This document shows positions 34,827-43,171 of a stretch of DNA of 64,000 nt, in pieces (positions within the stretch are counted from its first letter, which is position 1; every line of letters starts with the position of its first letter). Below the pieces are notes generated by a model. The model searched no databases. It was given only the letters and a program-made list of their open reading frames with translations, and was not told the DNA's origin. The translations under genes and the position numbers were made by a program. The stretch spans positions 55,520-119,519 of the forward strand of contig JAIQFI010000014.1 of assembly GCA_020073345.1 (NCBI GenBank), in the 5' to 3' direction. This DNA comes from Terriglobia bacterium (lineage in GTDB: Bacteria; Acidobacteriota; Terriglobia; Bryobacterales; Bryobacteraceae).

Positions 34827-36116
34827 CTAGTACCTTCCCGTCAGGATTTCGATATTGCCCTGCGCCAGACGGTAGCGCGCTAGCCCGTCATCGTAAGCGT
34901 TGCGTGCGTCGGCGACCGTGCTCTGGGAATCCACGACCTCCAGCGCCGTGGCCTCGCCCGCCTGGTATCGTAGCAGCGTCAGGCGGAGACTTTCTTCCGC
35001 CAGATCGGCCGAGCCGCGTAAGGATTGGATCTGCGCCCGCGCCGCCTGCGCCTCCAGGTAAAACGCGCTGGTGTTGGCATCAATCTGGCGCTGCGCGAAA
35101 CGGAGGTCGAGCTGGGCCTGTTGCCGCTGCAGCTCGGCCTGGCGTACCTTGCTGCGGGTCGATCCCCAATTCCACACGGGGACCGTCACCGTGGCTTGAA
35201 CGACATTGCCCAGGTTCCGGTGGCCTTCCGGATCGCGTACGGCCCACTGGTGAGCGTCGATTCCATAAAAGTAATCGATGCTGAAGGTCGGCAGGTACCC
35301 GGCGCGCGCCGCTTTGATCCCGAAGGCCGCCTGGTCCACGCTGGATTGCGCCGCGCGAATGTCGGGACTGCTCGCCACAGCTTCCTGGCGGATTTCCGGC
35401 GGCGCCGCGACTGGCGTGTCGGGTTTTAAATCGTCCACCACCCTGAACGGCTGGTTCAGATCCGCGAAAATGAGCACGGCCACAGCCAGCGTGGCCTTCT
35501 CCACGTTGGTCTGAGCTTCCGATAATTCCCGCTCGCGCTGGGTGCGCGTGAATTGCGCCTTCACCACGTCGGCTCGCGCGGCCTCGCCGCCTTGTTCCTG
35601 TTTGCGCGTAATGTCCTCGAAATTGCGTGCCTCATCCAGGCTCCGCCGGGCGTTCACTAGGTGCCGCTGCGCTGTCACCAGGCCGTAATAGCTGGTGATC
35701 ACAGTGGCCGCGAGTCCCCGCTGCGCGACGTCCTGCCGCGCCCTCGCGGCCGCTTCCGCGGCGATCGCCCGCCTGTATTCCGCTTGTTTGCCGAAGGAAA
35801 ACACTTCGGCGTGGACGGCCGCCTGCTCGTCATAAACGTGCACGCCGTTGTTTGCCACGAAGACCCCTGTATCCGTGGCGTTGCCCTGCGTGTAGAGGAC
35901 TCCGTTGACGGCCTCCACGGTGGGCAACAGCGCTGCTCTCGCCTGAACCTTGTCTTCGCGCGCCAGCGACGTCGCGACGCCCGCCGCCAGAAACAGTGGG
36001 TTGTACTCCCGGGCGCGCTTGAGCGCGTCGGCCAAATCAATCGAGAGCGGGGACTGTGGCTGTCCCCTCAAACCCAGGGGCAAGCACAGCACGGCTACCA
36101 GCACGGCGTTTCGCAT
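34827..36116 (-). CDS. TolC-family outer-membrane efflux protein
   Basis: 429 residues from the ATG at 36116, preceded by GGGAG and followed by a signal peptide (MRNAVLVAVLCLPLGLRG); the frame extends upstream without family features. The two TolC repeats are visible: SIDLADALKRAREYNPLFLA with long helices rich in RAAIAAEAAARARQD, then PDIRAAQSSVDQAAFGIKAAR with a second set, and YQAGEATALEVVDSQSTVADAR near the C-terminus. It forms the outer-membrane channel for the pump encoded downstream. It is the first gene of the three-gene operon and divergent from the response regulator. Confidence 0.92.
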   Translation of the reverse strand: MRNAVLVAVLCLPLGLRGQPQSPLSIDLADALKRAREYNPLFLAAGVATSLAREDKVQARAALLPTVEAVNGVLYTQGNATDTGVFVANNGVHVYDEQAAVHAEVFSFGKQAEYRRAIAAEAAARARQDVAQRGLAATVITSYYGLVTAQRHLVNARRSLDEARNFEDITRKQEQGGEAARADVVKAQFTRTQRERELSEAQTNVEKATLAVAVLIFADLNQPFRVVDDLKPDTPVAAPPEIRQEAVASSPDIRAAQSSVDQAAFGIKAARAGYLPTFSIDYFYGIDAHQWAVRDPEGHRNLGNVVQATVTVPVWNWGSTRSKVRQAELQRQQAQLDLRFAQRQIDANTSAFYLEAQAARAQIQSLRGSADLAEESLRLTLLRYQAGEATALEVVDSQSTVADARNAYDDGLARYRLAQGNIEILTGRY

Positions 36117-36157
36117 TTTGGCTATCTCCCAGTAAGAAACACAAATCTGAAAATACA

Positions 36158-36179
36158 CTGAAAGCGCCGCTTCTTTCAG
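36158..36179. promoter_or_regulatory. Inverted repeat in the divergent efflux/two-component intergenic region
   Basis: CTGAAAG (36158-36164) and CTTTCAG (36173-36179) are perfect inverted repeats 8 nt apart. Copies of the half-site core TTCA recur at 36194 and 36205, 11 nt apart, a spacing used by OmpR-type regulators. The gap (36117-36237) separates the efflux operon from its likely regulators, so an operator here is plausible. Confidence 0.4.
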
Positions 36180-36237
36180 GGAGGCACGCCTCTTTCACGA
36201 AATCTTCAGACACCCCGAGCTAGGATGGTGGTAGGCG

Positions 36238-36915
36238 ATGCGGATTCTGGTCGTCGAAGACGAAAGCAAGCTGGCGGGGGTCTTGTGCCAGGCGCTGCAC
36301 GAGGAAGGGCACTCCGTCACCGTTGCCCTCGACGGCCGGGACGGTCTGGCGCTGGCCCACAGCGGAGAGTTCGACGTGATCCTGCTTGACGTCATGCTTC
36401 CAGGAAATGACGGTTTCACGGTTGTTCGCCGCCTGCGCAGTGAAAAGAATCGCACGCCGATTCTGCTGCTGACTGCACGCGACAGCGCCCAAGATGTCGT
36501 CGAGGGCCTGAATCTCGGCGCGGACGACTATCTGACCAAGCCGTTCTCCTTCGACGTGTTGTTCGCGCGCATTCGCGCGGTGTCCCGGCGCGGCCCGATC
36601 CCGCAGCCCGCGCATCTGCAGACAGCCGATCTGTCGCTCGACCCCGGCACGCGCGAAGTTCGCCGAGGCAGGCGCACCCTGACGTTGACCCGCACTGAAT
36701 TCGCCATCCTCGAACTGCTGATGCGCCACTCGGGCCGTGTGGTGCCGCGCGAGCGGGTGATCGAAAGCGTCTGGGGCCACGGCGCCGATATCGAGAGCAA
36801 CACCTTGGACGCCTTCATGCGCCTGTTGCGCAGTAAGATCGAGCTGCCCGGCGAGTCCAAGCTTCTGCAAACCGTTCGCGGAGTCGGGTACGCGCTCCGC
36901 ATGGAGGAAATGTGA
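36238..36915 (+). CDS. OmpR-family response regulator
   Basis: 225 residues. The receiver domain has the acidic pair (LVVEDESK), the phosphorylation Asp in FDVILLDVMLPG (D51), the Thr/Ser in LLLTAR and the Lys in DDYLTKPF. Residues about 125-222 are a winged-helix DNA-binding domain (TLTLTRTEFAILELLMRHSGR, LLQTVRGVGYALR). Its stop overlaps the GTG start of the kinase gene. The position, divergent from the RND efflux operon, suggests that it controls that operon, as in CusR/CzcR-like systems. Confidence 0.95.
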   Translation: MRILVVEDESKLAGVLCQALHEEGHSVTVALDGRDGLALAHSGEFDVILLDVMLPGNDGFTVVRRLRSEKNRTPILLLTARDSAQDVVEGLNLGADDYLTKPFSFDVLFARIRAVSRRGPIPQPAHLQTADLSLDPGTREVRRGRRTLTLTRTEFAILELLMRHSGRVVPRERVIESVWGHGADIESNTLDAFMRLLRSKIELPGESKLLQTVRGVGYALRMEEM

Positions 36916-38267
36916 GGACCTGGTCCGTCGGCCAGCGGCTTACCGCGTGGTACGCAGCCGTCCTGCTCGCCGGATTGGCCCTGTTCGGTGCCGGAATCTG
37001 GCTATTGCTCGAGAATCGTCTGATGGCCGGCGTCGACGAGAGTCTGGCTCAGGAAATCGCGGGACTTCAGACCGTATTCCAGATCGAGGGACCCGAGTCC
37101 GACGCGAAGCAGCTGCGAGTGGAGCTGGCCGAATTCACACGTGAGATTCCCGATGGCAGCTTGATCCAGCTCCGCGACAGCTCCGGCGCATTGCTGCTGC
37201 CCTTGGACAGTGAGCCGATCTTTGAGAAGGTCGCGGCGGGGTATGGGGCCGTGGCACGTAAAGGCAGGACGCTGCGGTTGTACACGGCGGACATTCGTTA
37301 CGGAGGGCAGACTTACACCGCCACAGTGGGAGCTTCGCTCGATCGGGTACAGTCCATCGTCCGCGATTTCCGCAATCTGCTGTTCGCCACCGCACCCGGC
37401 GTGCTGCTGATCGCCTGCCTGGGCGGTTACTGGCTCAGCCGCCGGGCTCTTCGTCCTGTGGATGAGATCACCCATGCGGCGCGATCCATCAGCGTGACCA
37501 GTCTTTCCAAGCGGCTTCCCGTGCCTCGTACCGGCGATGAGATCCAGAGGCTGTCCGAAGCCTGGAACGATCTTCTGGTCCGCCTGGAGAAGGCGGTCGG
37601 CCGCATTCATCAGTTCACCGCCGACGCCTCACACGAGCTGCGCACGCCGGTTGCGCTCATTCGCTCGACTGCCGAACTGATGCTCCGCCGCGAGCGCACC
37701 CCCGAAGAATACCGGCGCGCGCTGCTGGACATCGAACGGGAAGCCGACCGGATGACCGATTTAACGGGTTCCCTGTTGGAACTGGCTCGCGAAGATGTCG
37801 GCGGCCATGCGATCCCCTTGCGATCCATCGATCTCAATACTGTTGTGCAGCAGGTGGTGGAACTGAGCGCCCCGTTAGCCGAGGAGAAAGGCGTCGAGCT
37901 TCGTGCGTCACTGGTGGCCAAGCCCGCCGTCGCGCGCGCCAACGACGCAGGGATCCGGCGGCTGCTGCTGATCCTGATCGACAATGCTCTGAAGCACACG
38001 CCTGCGGCAGGCAAGGTGAACGTGTCGACGGCAGTATCGGACCGTGCCATAGTTCTGGCGGTCGAAGACTCGGGCTCGGGGATCGATCCGGACGCGCTGC
38101 CGCACATCTTTGAGCGCTTCTATCGGGCTTCAGAGTCGCGCAATGGGGGAGGCGCCGGTTTGGGGCTTTCGATCGCGCAAACTATCGCGCGCGCCCATGG
38201 GTCGAGCGTAGAAGTGCACAGCTCGCCCGGCGCGGGCTCCCGCTTCGAGATCACCCTGCCGGGGTGA
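36912..38267 (+). CDS. Membrane histidine kinase with HAMP domain
   Basis: 451 residues from a GTG in the ATGTGA overlap with the regulator. Two membrane helices (about 13-33 and 158-178) enclose a small periplasmic sensor. A HAMP linker (RRALRPVDEITHAARSI) follows, then the HisKA box with the phospho-His (FTADASHELRTPVALIRS) and the ATPase boxes N (LLILIDNALKHTP), G1 (VEDSGSGIDPDALPHIF) and G2 (GGAGLGLSIAQTIARAHG). Architecture and gene order are those of heavy-metal or envelope-stress sensor kinases, but the signal is not evident. Confidence 0.95.
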   Translation: MRTWSVGQRLTAWYAAVLLAGLALFGAGIWLLLENRLMAGVDESLAQEIAGLQTVFQIEGPESDAKQLRVELAEFTREIPDGSLIQLRDSSGALLLPLDSEPIFEKVAAGYGAVARKGRTLRLYTADIRYGGQTYTATVGASLDRVQSIVRDFRNLLFATAPGVLLIACLGGYWLSRRALRPVDEITHAARSISVTSLSKRLPVPRTGDEIQRLSEAWNDLLVRLEKAVGRIHQFTADASHELRTPVALIRSTAELMLRRERTPEEYRRALLDIEREADRMTDLTGSLLELAREDVGGHAIPLRSIDLNTVVQQVVELSAPLAEEKGVELRASLVAKPAVARANDAGIRRLLLILIDNALKHTPAAGKVNVSTAVSDRAIVLAVEDSGSGIDPDALPHIFERFYRASESRNGGGAGLGLSIAQTIARAHGSSVEVHSSPGAGSRFEITLPG

Positions 38268-38325
38268 TGCTCTACTGATGGTGCGACCGGATCGGCACCA
38301 CAGGGCTCCCTACAACAAGACACAC

Positions 38326-39357
38326 CTACCGGAAGGCGAGTTTTGCTTTGCGATCTTCTTCAGCCTTGATTTCAGGACCGAACAAGCTCTCGAAGAAGCC
38401 TTCTTTCACTAAGCGATCCACCAGGCTGTTGTCGATTACCTTGCGAAAATCGAACACCCGCATCTGCGCGGCGATCTGCGGATCGGCAACATGCTCCAGG
38501 ATGTATTTCACCGCGGCGGCCGGAAGGTAGGGCACTCGTTCATAGGTGTTCACTTGCTTGTAATGATCGTAGGTGCGCTCGAGCTCGGCGGGATCCTGCT
38601 TGTCCCAGGCCAGATACGCCTTGAGCGCGAAGGCCTTGTCATCGTAGAAACGCTTGATCGCCTCGGCGTGGGCCTTCATCAGCAGTTCGGGGAGTTTGGG
38701 ATTGGCGGCGATGGTGGCCTTCCGGAATAAGTACACGGACGGGGCATAGATATCGTCGTAGTCGCTGATGTTACCCAGGTTAGAGTAGCCGTCCTGTTCG
38801 ATCTTGAAGTACACCGGCGCTGTGATCATAGTGGCGTCGACGCGCCCGGTCAGAAGGGCCGTGGCGCGAGTACTGACGTCGCCGCCGGTGGGAAGCCACT
38901 GAACATCTCTCGGCTTCAAGCCAGCCTTGGCAAGCAGACCGTTGGTGTAGTTGTAGGGCGCGTCGCCCACCTGGCTCACGCCAATCCGTTTGCCCTTGAG
39001 ATCCTGGACGCGCTTGATATCCTTGGTCGCCATGAGGGCGAAGAGGCTCTTCTTAAAGGGACTCCCCAGGACCACCAGGGACCCGTCCTTGTAGGAGGCC
39101 GTCATGGACTGCTCCAGCGTGTAGGGAGTCATCACGGCTTCGCCGCTGACAACCATCGCGACGGCCGCGGGGTGAATCGCGAAGACCAACGACGCGTCCA
39201 GTCCGTACTTCTGGTAATATCCGCCCTCTTTGGCGATGTAGAGCGGCCAGACTTGGCCGGTGCGCGTGGCGTAGTTGATGGTGATTTTTTGGAGCTGTTG
39301 CGCCGACGCGGCACGAGCCGCCAGGAGGATCGCGAACAATGCGATGCGCCGGTTCAT
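38326..39357 (-). CDS. ABC transporter substrate-binding protein (SsuA/THI5-like)
   Basis: 343 residues from the ATG at 39357, chosen because a signal peptide follows at once (MNRRIALFAILLAARAASAQ). The family pattern is clear: ITINYATRTGQVWPLYIAKEGGYYQKYGLDASLV, DLKGKRIGVSQVGDAPY, and a C-terminal helical part (DPAELERTYDHYKQVNTYERVPYLP). Such proteins capture sulfonates, aromatic acids or similar small molecules for an ABC importer; no permease or ATPase is encoded here. It ends the minus-strand operon after the LigB-like and LigJ-like genes, so an aromatic acid is a reasonable ligand. That is inference. Confidence 0.87.
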   Translation of the reverse strand: MNRRIALFAILLAARAASAQQLQKITINYATRTGQVWPLYIAKEGGYYQKYGLDASLVFAIHPAAVAMVVSGEAVMTPYTLEQSMTASYKDGSLVVLGSPFKKSLFALMATKDIKRVQDLKGKRIGVSQVGDAPYNYTNGLLAKAGLKPRDVQWLPTGGDVSTRATALLTGRVDATMITAPVYFKIEQDGYSNLGNISDYDDIYAPSVYLFRKATIAANPKLPELLMKAHAEAIKRFYDDKAFALKAYLAWDKQDPAELERTYDHYKQVNTYERVPYLPAAAVKYILEHVADPQIAAQMRVFDFRKVIDNSLVDRLVKEGFFESLFGPEIKAEEDRKAKLAFR

Positions 39358-39367
39358 GGGAGCAATA

Positions 39368-40378
39368 CTAGCACCACCGGGCGAAGCCCATCGCGCTTCC
39401 CGTGCCCGCTTCGGATCGATAACACGGTACATAGTCCACGAGGCTCATTTTGAGCCCGGCCTCGGCCATGACGCCCGCCACCACGATCCAGTTCTTGATC
39501 TCGGATGTCCCCGCCTGGAACATGTTTTCCGGAATGTCGGCCAGCTTGGCGGCGTCACCGGCCTGCATCGCATCGAGTAGTTCGTGATCGAAGGCCTCAT
39601 CGAGCACAAAGTGCGTCATGCCGCCGGAGGCGATGAAGGCGACCTTGATGTCCTCGGGCCAGGACTTAATGGCGCGCGCCAAAGCCCGGCCGAACTGGAA
39701 GCATCGTCCGGCAGGCGGCTGGTTGGGCGGATAGAACGTGTTGACGAATACCGGCACCTGTAGCGGCACCTTATCGCGCATGATGCGGCGGTACACGAAT
39801 CCATAGGCGTGCGGCACGGCGTTCGATCCGATCTCGCCGGTCGGGAGCTTGGTGAGCTGCGCGACGTCGAAGCCGTCCGTGATCACGCTCTGGATGACGT
39901 GCTTGCCGAGCTCGGGCGAACACGGATAGTCGGTGTGAACTGGGGGCGTGCGGTCGGCTTCGGCCCGCGCCACGGCGGGATTGAGCTTCGCCAGAAACTC
40001 GGGCGAGCGGGGGTGACCTTCCACGTGATCGCCCCAGAAGACCGCGAATGCGGGGACGTGCTGATCGGTGAAGATCTCCATCTGGTCGTTTCCGACGACG
40101 ATCGCGATGTCCGGGCGGTGCTGATCGAAATAATCGGCGAGCTGGCGGATCGCATTCTGGTTGCGATTGTGCCGTTCGAGGCTGACTTCGGGCGTGATCT
40201 GGTCTTCCAGACGGGCGCTCTTATGCAGCTCGACCATCTGATTGAAGTTGTAGGTCTTGCCCTTGTAAAAATGCCGGGGATTCTCGCGATCGAAGGATAC
40301 TCGATCCTTCCAGTACTCGGGCGGAATCGAGAGCATAGGACCGTGCGAGGTGCCGAGTCCGAAGGTGATCTTGGCCAT
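39368..40378 (-). CDS. LigB-family extradiol ring-cleavage dioxygenase
   Basis: 336 residues. The class III extradiol fold shows His12 in GLGTSHGPML, the same position as the iron ligand of LigB, a VVGNDQMEIF strand, AIPAF-type FAVFWGDHVEGH, and the C-terminal IASGGMTHFVLDEAFDHELLDAM. A LigA-like helical tail is fused after it (LADIPENMFQAGTSEIKNWIVVAG). This fused layout resembles gallate and related dioxygenases. The neighbour upstream is LigJ-like, which hydrates the product of 4,5-cleavage of gallate or protocatechuate, so a gallate- or PCA-like substrate is likely. The tannase at 7931 could release gallate. Confidence 0.87.
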   Translation of the reverse strand: MAKITFGLGTSHGPMLSIPPEYWKDRVSFDRENPRHFYKGKTYNFNQMVELHKSARLEDQITPEVSLERHNRNQNAIRQLADYFDQHRPDIAIVVGNDQMEIFTDQHVPAFAVFWGDHVEGHPRSPEFLAKLNPAVARAEADRTPPVHTDYPCSPELGKHVIQSVITDGFDVAQLTKLPTGEIGSNAVPHAYGFVYRRIMRDKVPLQVPVFVNTFYPPNQPPAGRCFQFGRALARAIKSWPEDIKVAFIASGGMTHFVLDEAFDHELLDAMQAGDAAKLADIPENMFQAGTSEIKNWIVVAGVMAEAGLKMSLVDYVPCYRSEAGTGSAMGFARWC

Positions 40379-40382
40379 GGCG

Positions 40383-41417
40383 TTATCTCGATACCGTTTG
40401 GGCCGCGTCCTGGGATCTCGGAATCTTCAGTCGGGAGAACAGCCGGCGGGCATTCTCTTCGAAGATGTTGCGGCGGTCTTCGTCAGTCAACGTCTGAATG
40501 GCATCAATGAGGGGTTTGATGTCGTCAAAGGGCTTGCCGGTTTCCGGATTCGGCGCCGATCCCGAGCCCGGATTCTCGGTTCCGAACATGACGTGCTGGC
40601 TGCCGGCAATGCCCAGCAGCAACTCGAGCGACTTGCGCGCGTGCAGGCACGTATCGAAGTACAGCATGCTCAGACGGCGATTGAATTCGTCGACCGTACC
40701 GCCGCCTTTGAGGACGTAATCGGCCTGCCAGCGCCCGATCTGGTAAGGAACCGATCCGCCGCCGTGCGAAACGATGATCTTCAGCTTCGGAAAATCCTGC
40801 AGCACGCGCGAATTCACGATCGAGAGAATCGCCAGACTCTCTTCGGTGATGAAATGCTGGCTATAGTTTTCGCGCCCGTGCTTGCAGCCAGTGGAATGGA
40901 TCAGGCCGGGGAGATCCAACTGCACCATCTTTTCCCACAGTGGATACCAGTATTCGTCGCCGAGCGTGGGCGTGCTGTTGTCGCCTTCGCCCGGGTCCGT
41001 GTCAATCAACAGCCCGATGAATCCGAGATCCTTGACGCAGCGGTCGATTTCCGGGAAGCCGAGCGTTATGGGTGCACCGGGGGCCTGCGGAATCGCGCAC
41101 ACGCCTTGAAAGCGGTTGGGGAACGCTTTCACTTGCTGGGCGATGTAGTCGTGATTGGCCACCGCCCACCCTTCCATGATCTTGACGGGTTTCTCGGCGT
41201 GCATGAGCTGGAAGGGCCGGGGTGAAAGAAACTGCACATCGGTCCCAACCGTATCCATGACGCGCAGGTTGCGCTTGGTGTCGGGGTGGTCGCGGACCCA
41301 CTCGTCGGTGAATTTCTTGGGCGCGAATCCGTGCGCCCCGCGCGCCGACATCTGGTTCGCTTTCCACTGGTACAGCTCCGGAGCAGCGCAGACGTGGGCG
41401 TGAATATCGATGATCAT
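40383..41417 (-). CDS. Amidohydrolase-2 family protein (LigJ/ACMSD-like)
   Basis: 344 residues of the amidohydrolase superfamily: the metal motif DIHAHVCAAPELY at the N-terminus, FLSPRPFQLMHAE, LGFIGLLIDTDPGEGD, GLIHSTG, the metal His in IIVSHGGGSVPYQIGRW, and the Asp/Glu site in VMFGTENPGSG. Most similar in style to 4-oxalomesaconate hydratase (LigJ) and ACMSD-type decarboxylases. It lies 4 nt upstream of the LigB-like gene, so it probably acts on the ring-cleavage product. The usual Asp of SDxP near the end is Glu (TEN), as in some LigJ-like proteins. Hydratase versus decarboxylase is not decidable by eye. Confidence 0.85.
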   Translation of the reverse strand: MIIDIHAHVCAAPELYQWKANQMSARGAHGFAPKKFTDEWVRDHPDTKRNLRVMDTVGTDVQFLSPRPFQLMHAEKPVKIMEGWAVANHDYIAQQVKAFPNRFQGVCAIPQAPGAPITLGFPEIDRCVKDLGFIGLLIDTDPGEGDNSTPTLGDEYWYPLWEKMVQLDLPGLIHSTGCKHGRENYSQHFITEESLAILSIVNSRVLQDFPKLKIIVSHGGGSVPYQIGRWQADYVLKGGGTVDEFNRRLSMLYFDTCLHARKSLELLLGIAGSQHVMFGTENPGSGSAPNPETGKPFDDIKPLIDAIQTLTDEDRRNIFEENARRLFSRLKIPRSQDAAQTVSR

Positions 41418-41472
41418 AGCTAAATCTCCACTAGGAATCGTCTCACACTGAGGATCGAATTGAGAATGACGG

Positions 41473-42744
41473 TCACTTCAATCCATGCCGGCGCAAGACT
41501 TCTTGCACTGCCTCGGTGCCTCCGAGCTTGTCGGGCATGCGCGCACCTGCATCGAGCAAAACTTTGACCGTCGCGGGGTAATCGCCCGCTTCCCGATACC
41601 ATCCGCTCTGAGACCCGTGGATCGCCCAATTCAGCGGGGTGACTTTGTAATCGTTGTCGGAATTCTCGATCGGCCCGCCATGAGCCAGAATCTGTCGAAC
41701 CAACTCCGCCCTTCCGTGCCACGCAGCCCAATGCAGAGGCGTAGCATGATGCTGGCCGAAGCTTTCAACGGGCAGGCCGGCAGTCAGCATCAGACTGGCG
41801 GCTATCGGGTCATTGTTTCTGGCGGCATGCGCCAGCTGCCGGCGACCTTCGGCAGGCAGATCGGCGGCGAGATTGGGATGCGCGGCAACCAGGGACTTCA
41901 CCAGCGCTTCATCGTGCAGCCAGCAGGCATTGAGCAACTTCTCATCATCGGGGCACCGTTCCATCAGGAGGTTGAGTACGTGCGAGTGGCCGAACTTTTT
42001 GGCCACCTGACACGCGGAAACATGCCATCCGAGTTCCCATTGATAGATGGTGCCGCCCCCATGGAAGTTGCTCTTGGGGAAGTACTGATCGTTCACGCGC
42101 ATGCGAATGCATTCAAAGTCGCTCAGCAGATGTTTCTCAACCAAGGCAAGATCGCCCAGCGCGGCCGCCATCAGGAGGTCCGATTTCGCGCCGCGACTGA
42201 TCAGATGCCGGGCGACCTCGGGGCGCGATCGCACCATATATTGCGCCGGAGTCGACTCGTGATCCACATCGCGCGCGTTAATATCGGCGCCCTGATCGAG
42301 CAGATACGCAGCGATCTCGATCGTCGAAGCGAAATGGAGCGGGGTTTGTCCATCTCCTCCTCGCGCGTGAACCAAGGTTGGATCCGCTGCAATCAGTTCC
42401 TTGAGCCGATCGATCATGCCCAGCCGCGCCGCCGCATGGACCGTGACTAGTGCGCCCCGCTCGATCGCACGCTCGGCCAGTGCAGGTTCGGCGGTATCGA
42501 GCAGTCCAAATCCTCCAGCCCACCATTGGCTGCGGGCGTTGAGGTTCGCGCCCGCGTCGAGCAGAGCTTCGAGCATCGCCTCGCTGCGGACGTGGTTAAT
42601 GAGCGGCGAATCGAAGTGCGAGACGGGTTCGTTGATTCCGGCTCTCAGTTCCGGACATCGGTCCAGCAACTGTCGGAAGCCTGCGACATCATCGTCTTGT
42701 AACGCTTTGTTCGCGAGCGGTATAGCTTCTGCTATGGAGATCAT
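41473..42744 (-). CDS. Cytoplasmic ankyrin-repeat protein
   Basis: 423 residues without a signal peptide. Ankyrin repeats are recognisable at residues about 60-75 (LEALLDAGANLNARS), 125-165 (GQTPLHFASTIEIAAYLLDQGADINARD), 330-400 (ATPLHWAAWHGRAELVRQILAHGGPIENSD; VTPLNWAIHG) with degenerate copies between. It has no catalytic domain. It lies between the RidA gene and the catabolic genes on the same strand, spaced by 10 and 55 nt, so it is probably in their transcript. Its role there is unknown; protein-protein scaffolding is the usual function of such repeats. Confidence 0.85.
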   Translation of the reverse strand: MISIAEAIPLANKALQDDDVAGFRQLLDRCPELRAGINEPVSHFDSPLINHVRSEAMLEALLDAGANLNARSQWWAGGFGLLDTAEPALAERAIERGALVTVHAAARLGMIDRLKELIAADPTLVHARGGDGQTPLHFASTIEIAAYLLDQGADINARDVDHESTPAQYMVRSRPEVARHLISRGAKSDLLMAAALGDLALVEKHLLSDFECIRMRVNDQYFPKSNFHGGGTIYQWELGWHVSACQVAKKFGHSHVLNLLMERCPDDEKLLNACWLHDEALVKSLVAAHPNLAADLPAEGRRQLAHAARNNDPIAASLMLTAGLPVESFGQHHATPLHWAAWHGRAELVRQILAHGGPIENSDNDYKVTPLNWAIHGSQSGWYREAGDYPATVKVLLDAGARMPDKLGGTEAVQEVLRRHGLK

Positions 42745-42754
42745 CGCTTCGACC

Positions 42755-43141
42755 TCAGCCCACGAACGCGATCACTTCGCATTGCACCAGCATCCCGGGA
42801 GGCAGATCGGGCGCCGGAAACGTGTGCCGAGCGGGACGCGAATGCGGATCCGGGAACATCGCCAGCCATTCCTTGTTGACGTGCGGGCGCAGCGCGCGAT
42901 CCTTGATCCACACGTTGATCTTGGCGATGTCTTCCGGCGTGGCTCCGGCGACCTTCAGAATTTCGCGTACGCTCGAAAACATCTGTGCGCATTGCGCCTC
43001 GATGCCCTCGGGGTACTTGCCGGTATACGGTTCCTTGCCCGACACGCCGCTGGTGATCAGGAACGGTCCGACGCGGCACGCGGCTGGAATGGGATTGTCG
43101 TGCTCGAACCCCGGTATTTCGATGCTCACGCGTCTGCCCAT
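42755..43141 (-). CDS. RidA/YjgF-family protein
   Basis: 128 residues from the ATG at 43141, which has AAAGGG 8 nt upstream; the longer frame runs into the divergent CoA-transferase gene. Family features: GPFLITSGVSG, YTGKYPEGIEAQCAQMFSSVREILKVAGAT, DIAKINVWIKD, RPARHTFPAPDLPPGMLVQCEVIAFVG. The final block contains the site where RidA has its catalytic Arg (CEVIA preceded by LVQ here), but that Arg is not obvious, so imine hydrolysis may not be its reaction. Relatives occur in catabolic operons as aminoacrylate or carbamate hydrolases. Confidence 0.87.
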   Translation of the reverse strand: MGRRVSIEIPGFEHDNPIPAACRVGPFLITSGVSGKEPYTGKYPEGIEAQCAQMFSSVREILKVAGATPEDIAKINVWIKDRALRPHVNKEWLAMFPDPHSRPARHTFPAPDLPPGMLVQCEVIAFVG

Positions 43142-43154
43142 ATGCTTGCGACCC

Positions 43155-43163
43155 TTTATAATA
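43155..43163. promoter_or_regulatory. Bidirectional -10 element (TATAAT / TATTAT)
   Basis: The 30-nt gap between the divergent starts contains TTTATAATA. On the plus strand TATAAT (43157-43162) is a perfect -10, placing transcription start about 3 nt before the ATG at 43172, so the CoA-transferase message would be essentially leaderless. On the minus strand TATTAT (43158-43163) lies upstream of AAAGGG and the RidA ATG. No clear -35 is visible on either side. Confidence 0.5.
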
Positions 43164-43171
43164 GCCGAAGC

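Noticed and set aside
38280..38299. GGTGC...GCACC hairpin between the kinase gene and the binding-protein gene
   Set aside because: Only a 5-bp stem with a 10-nt loop and no T-run; not convincing as a convergent terminator.
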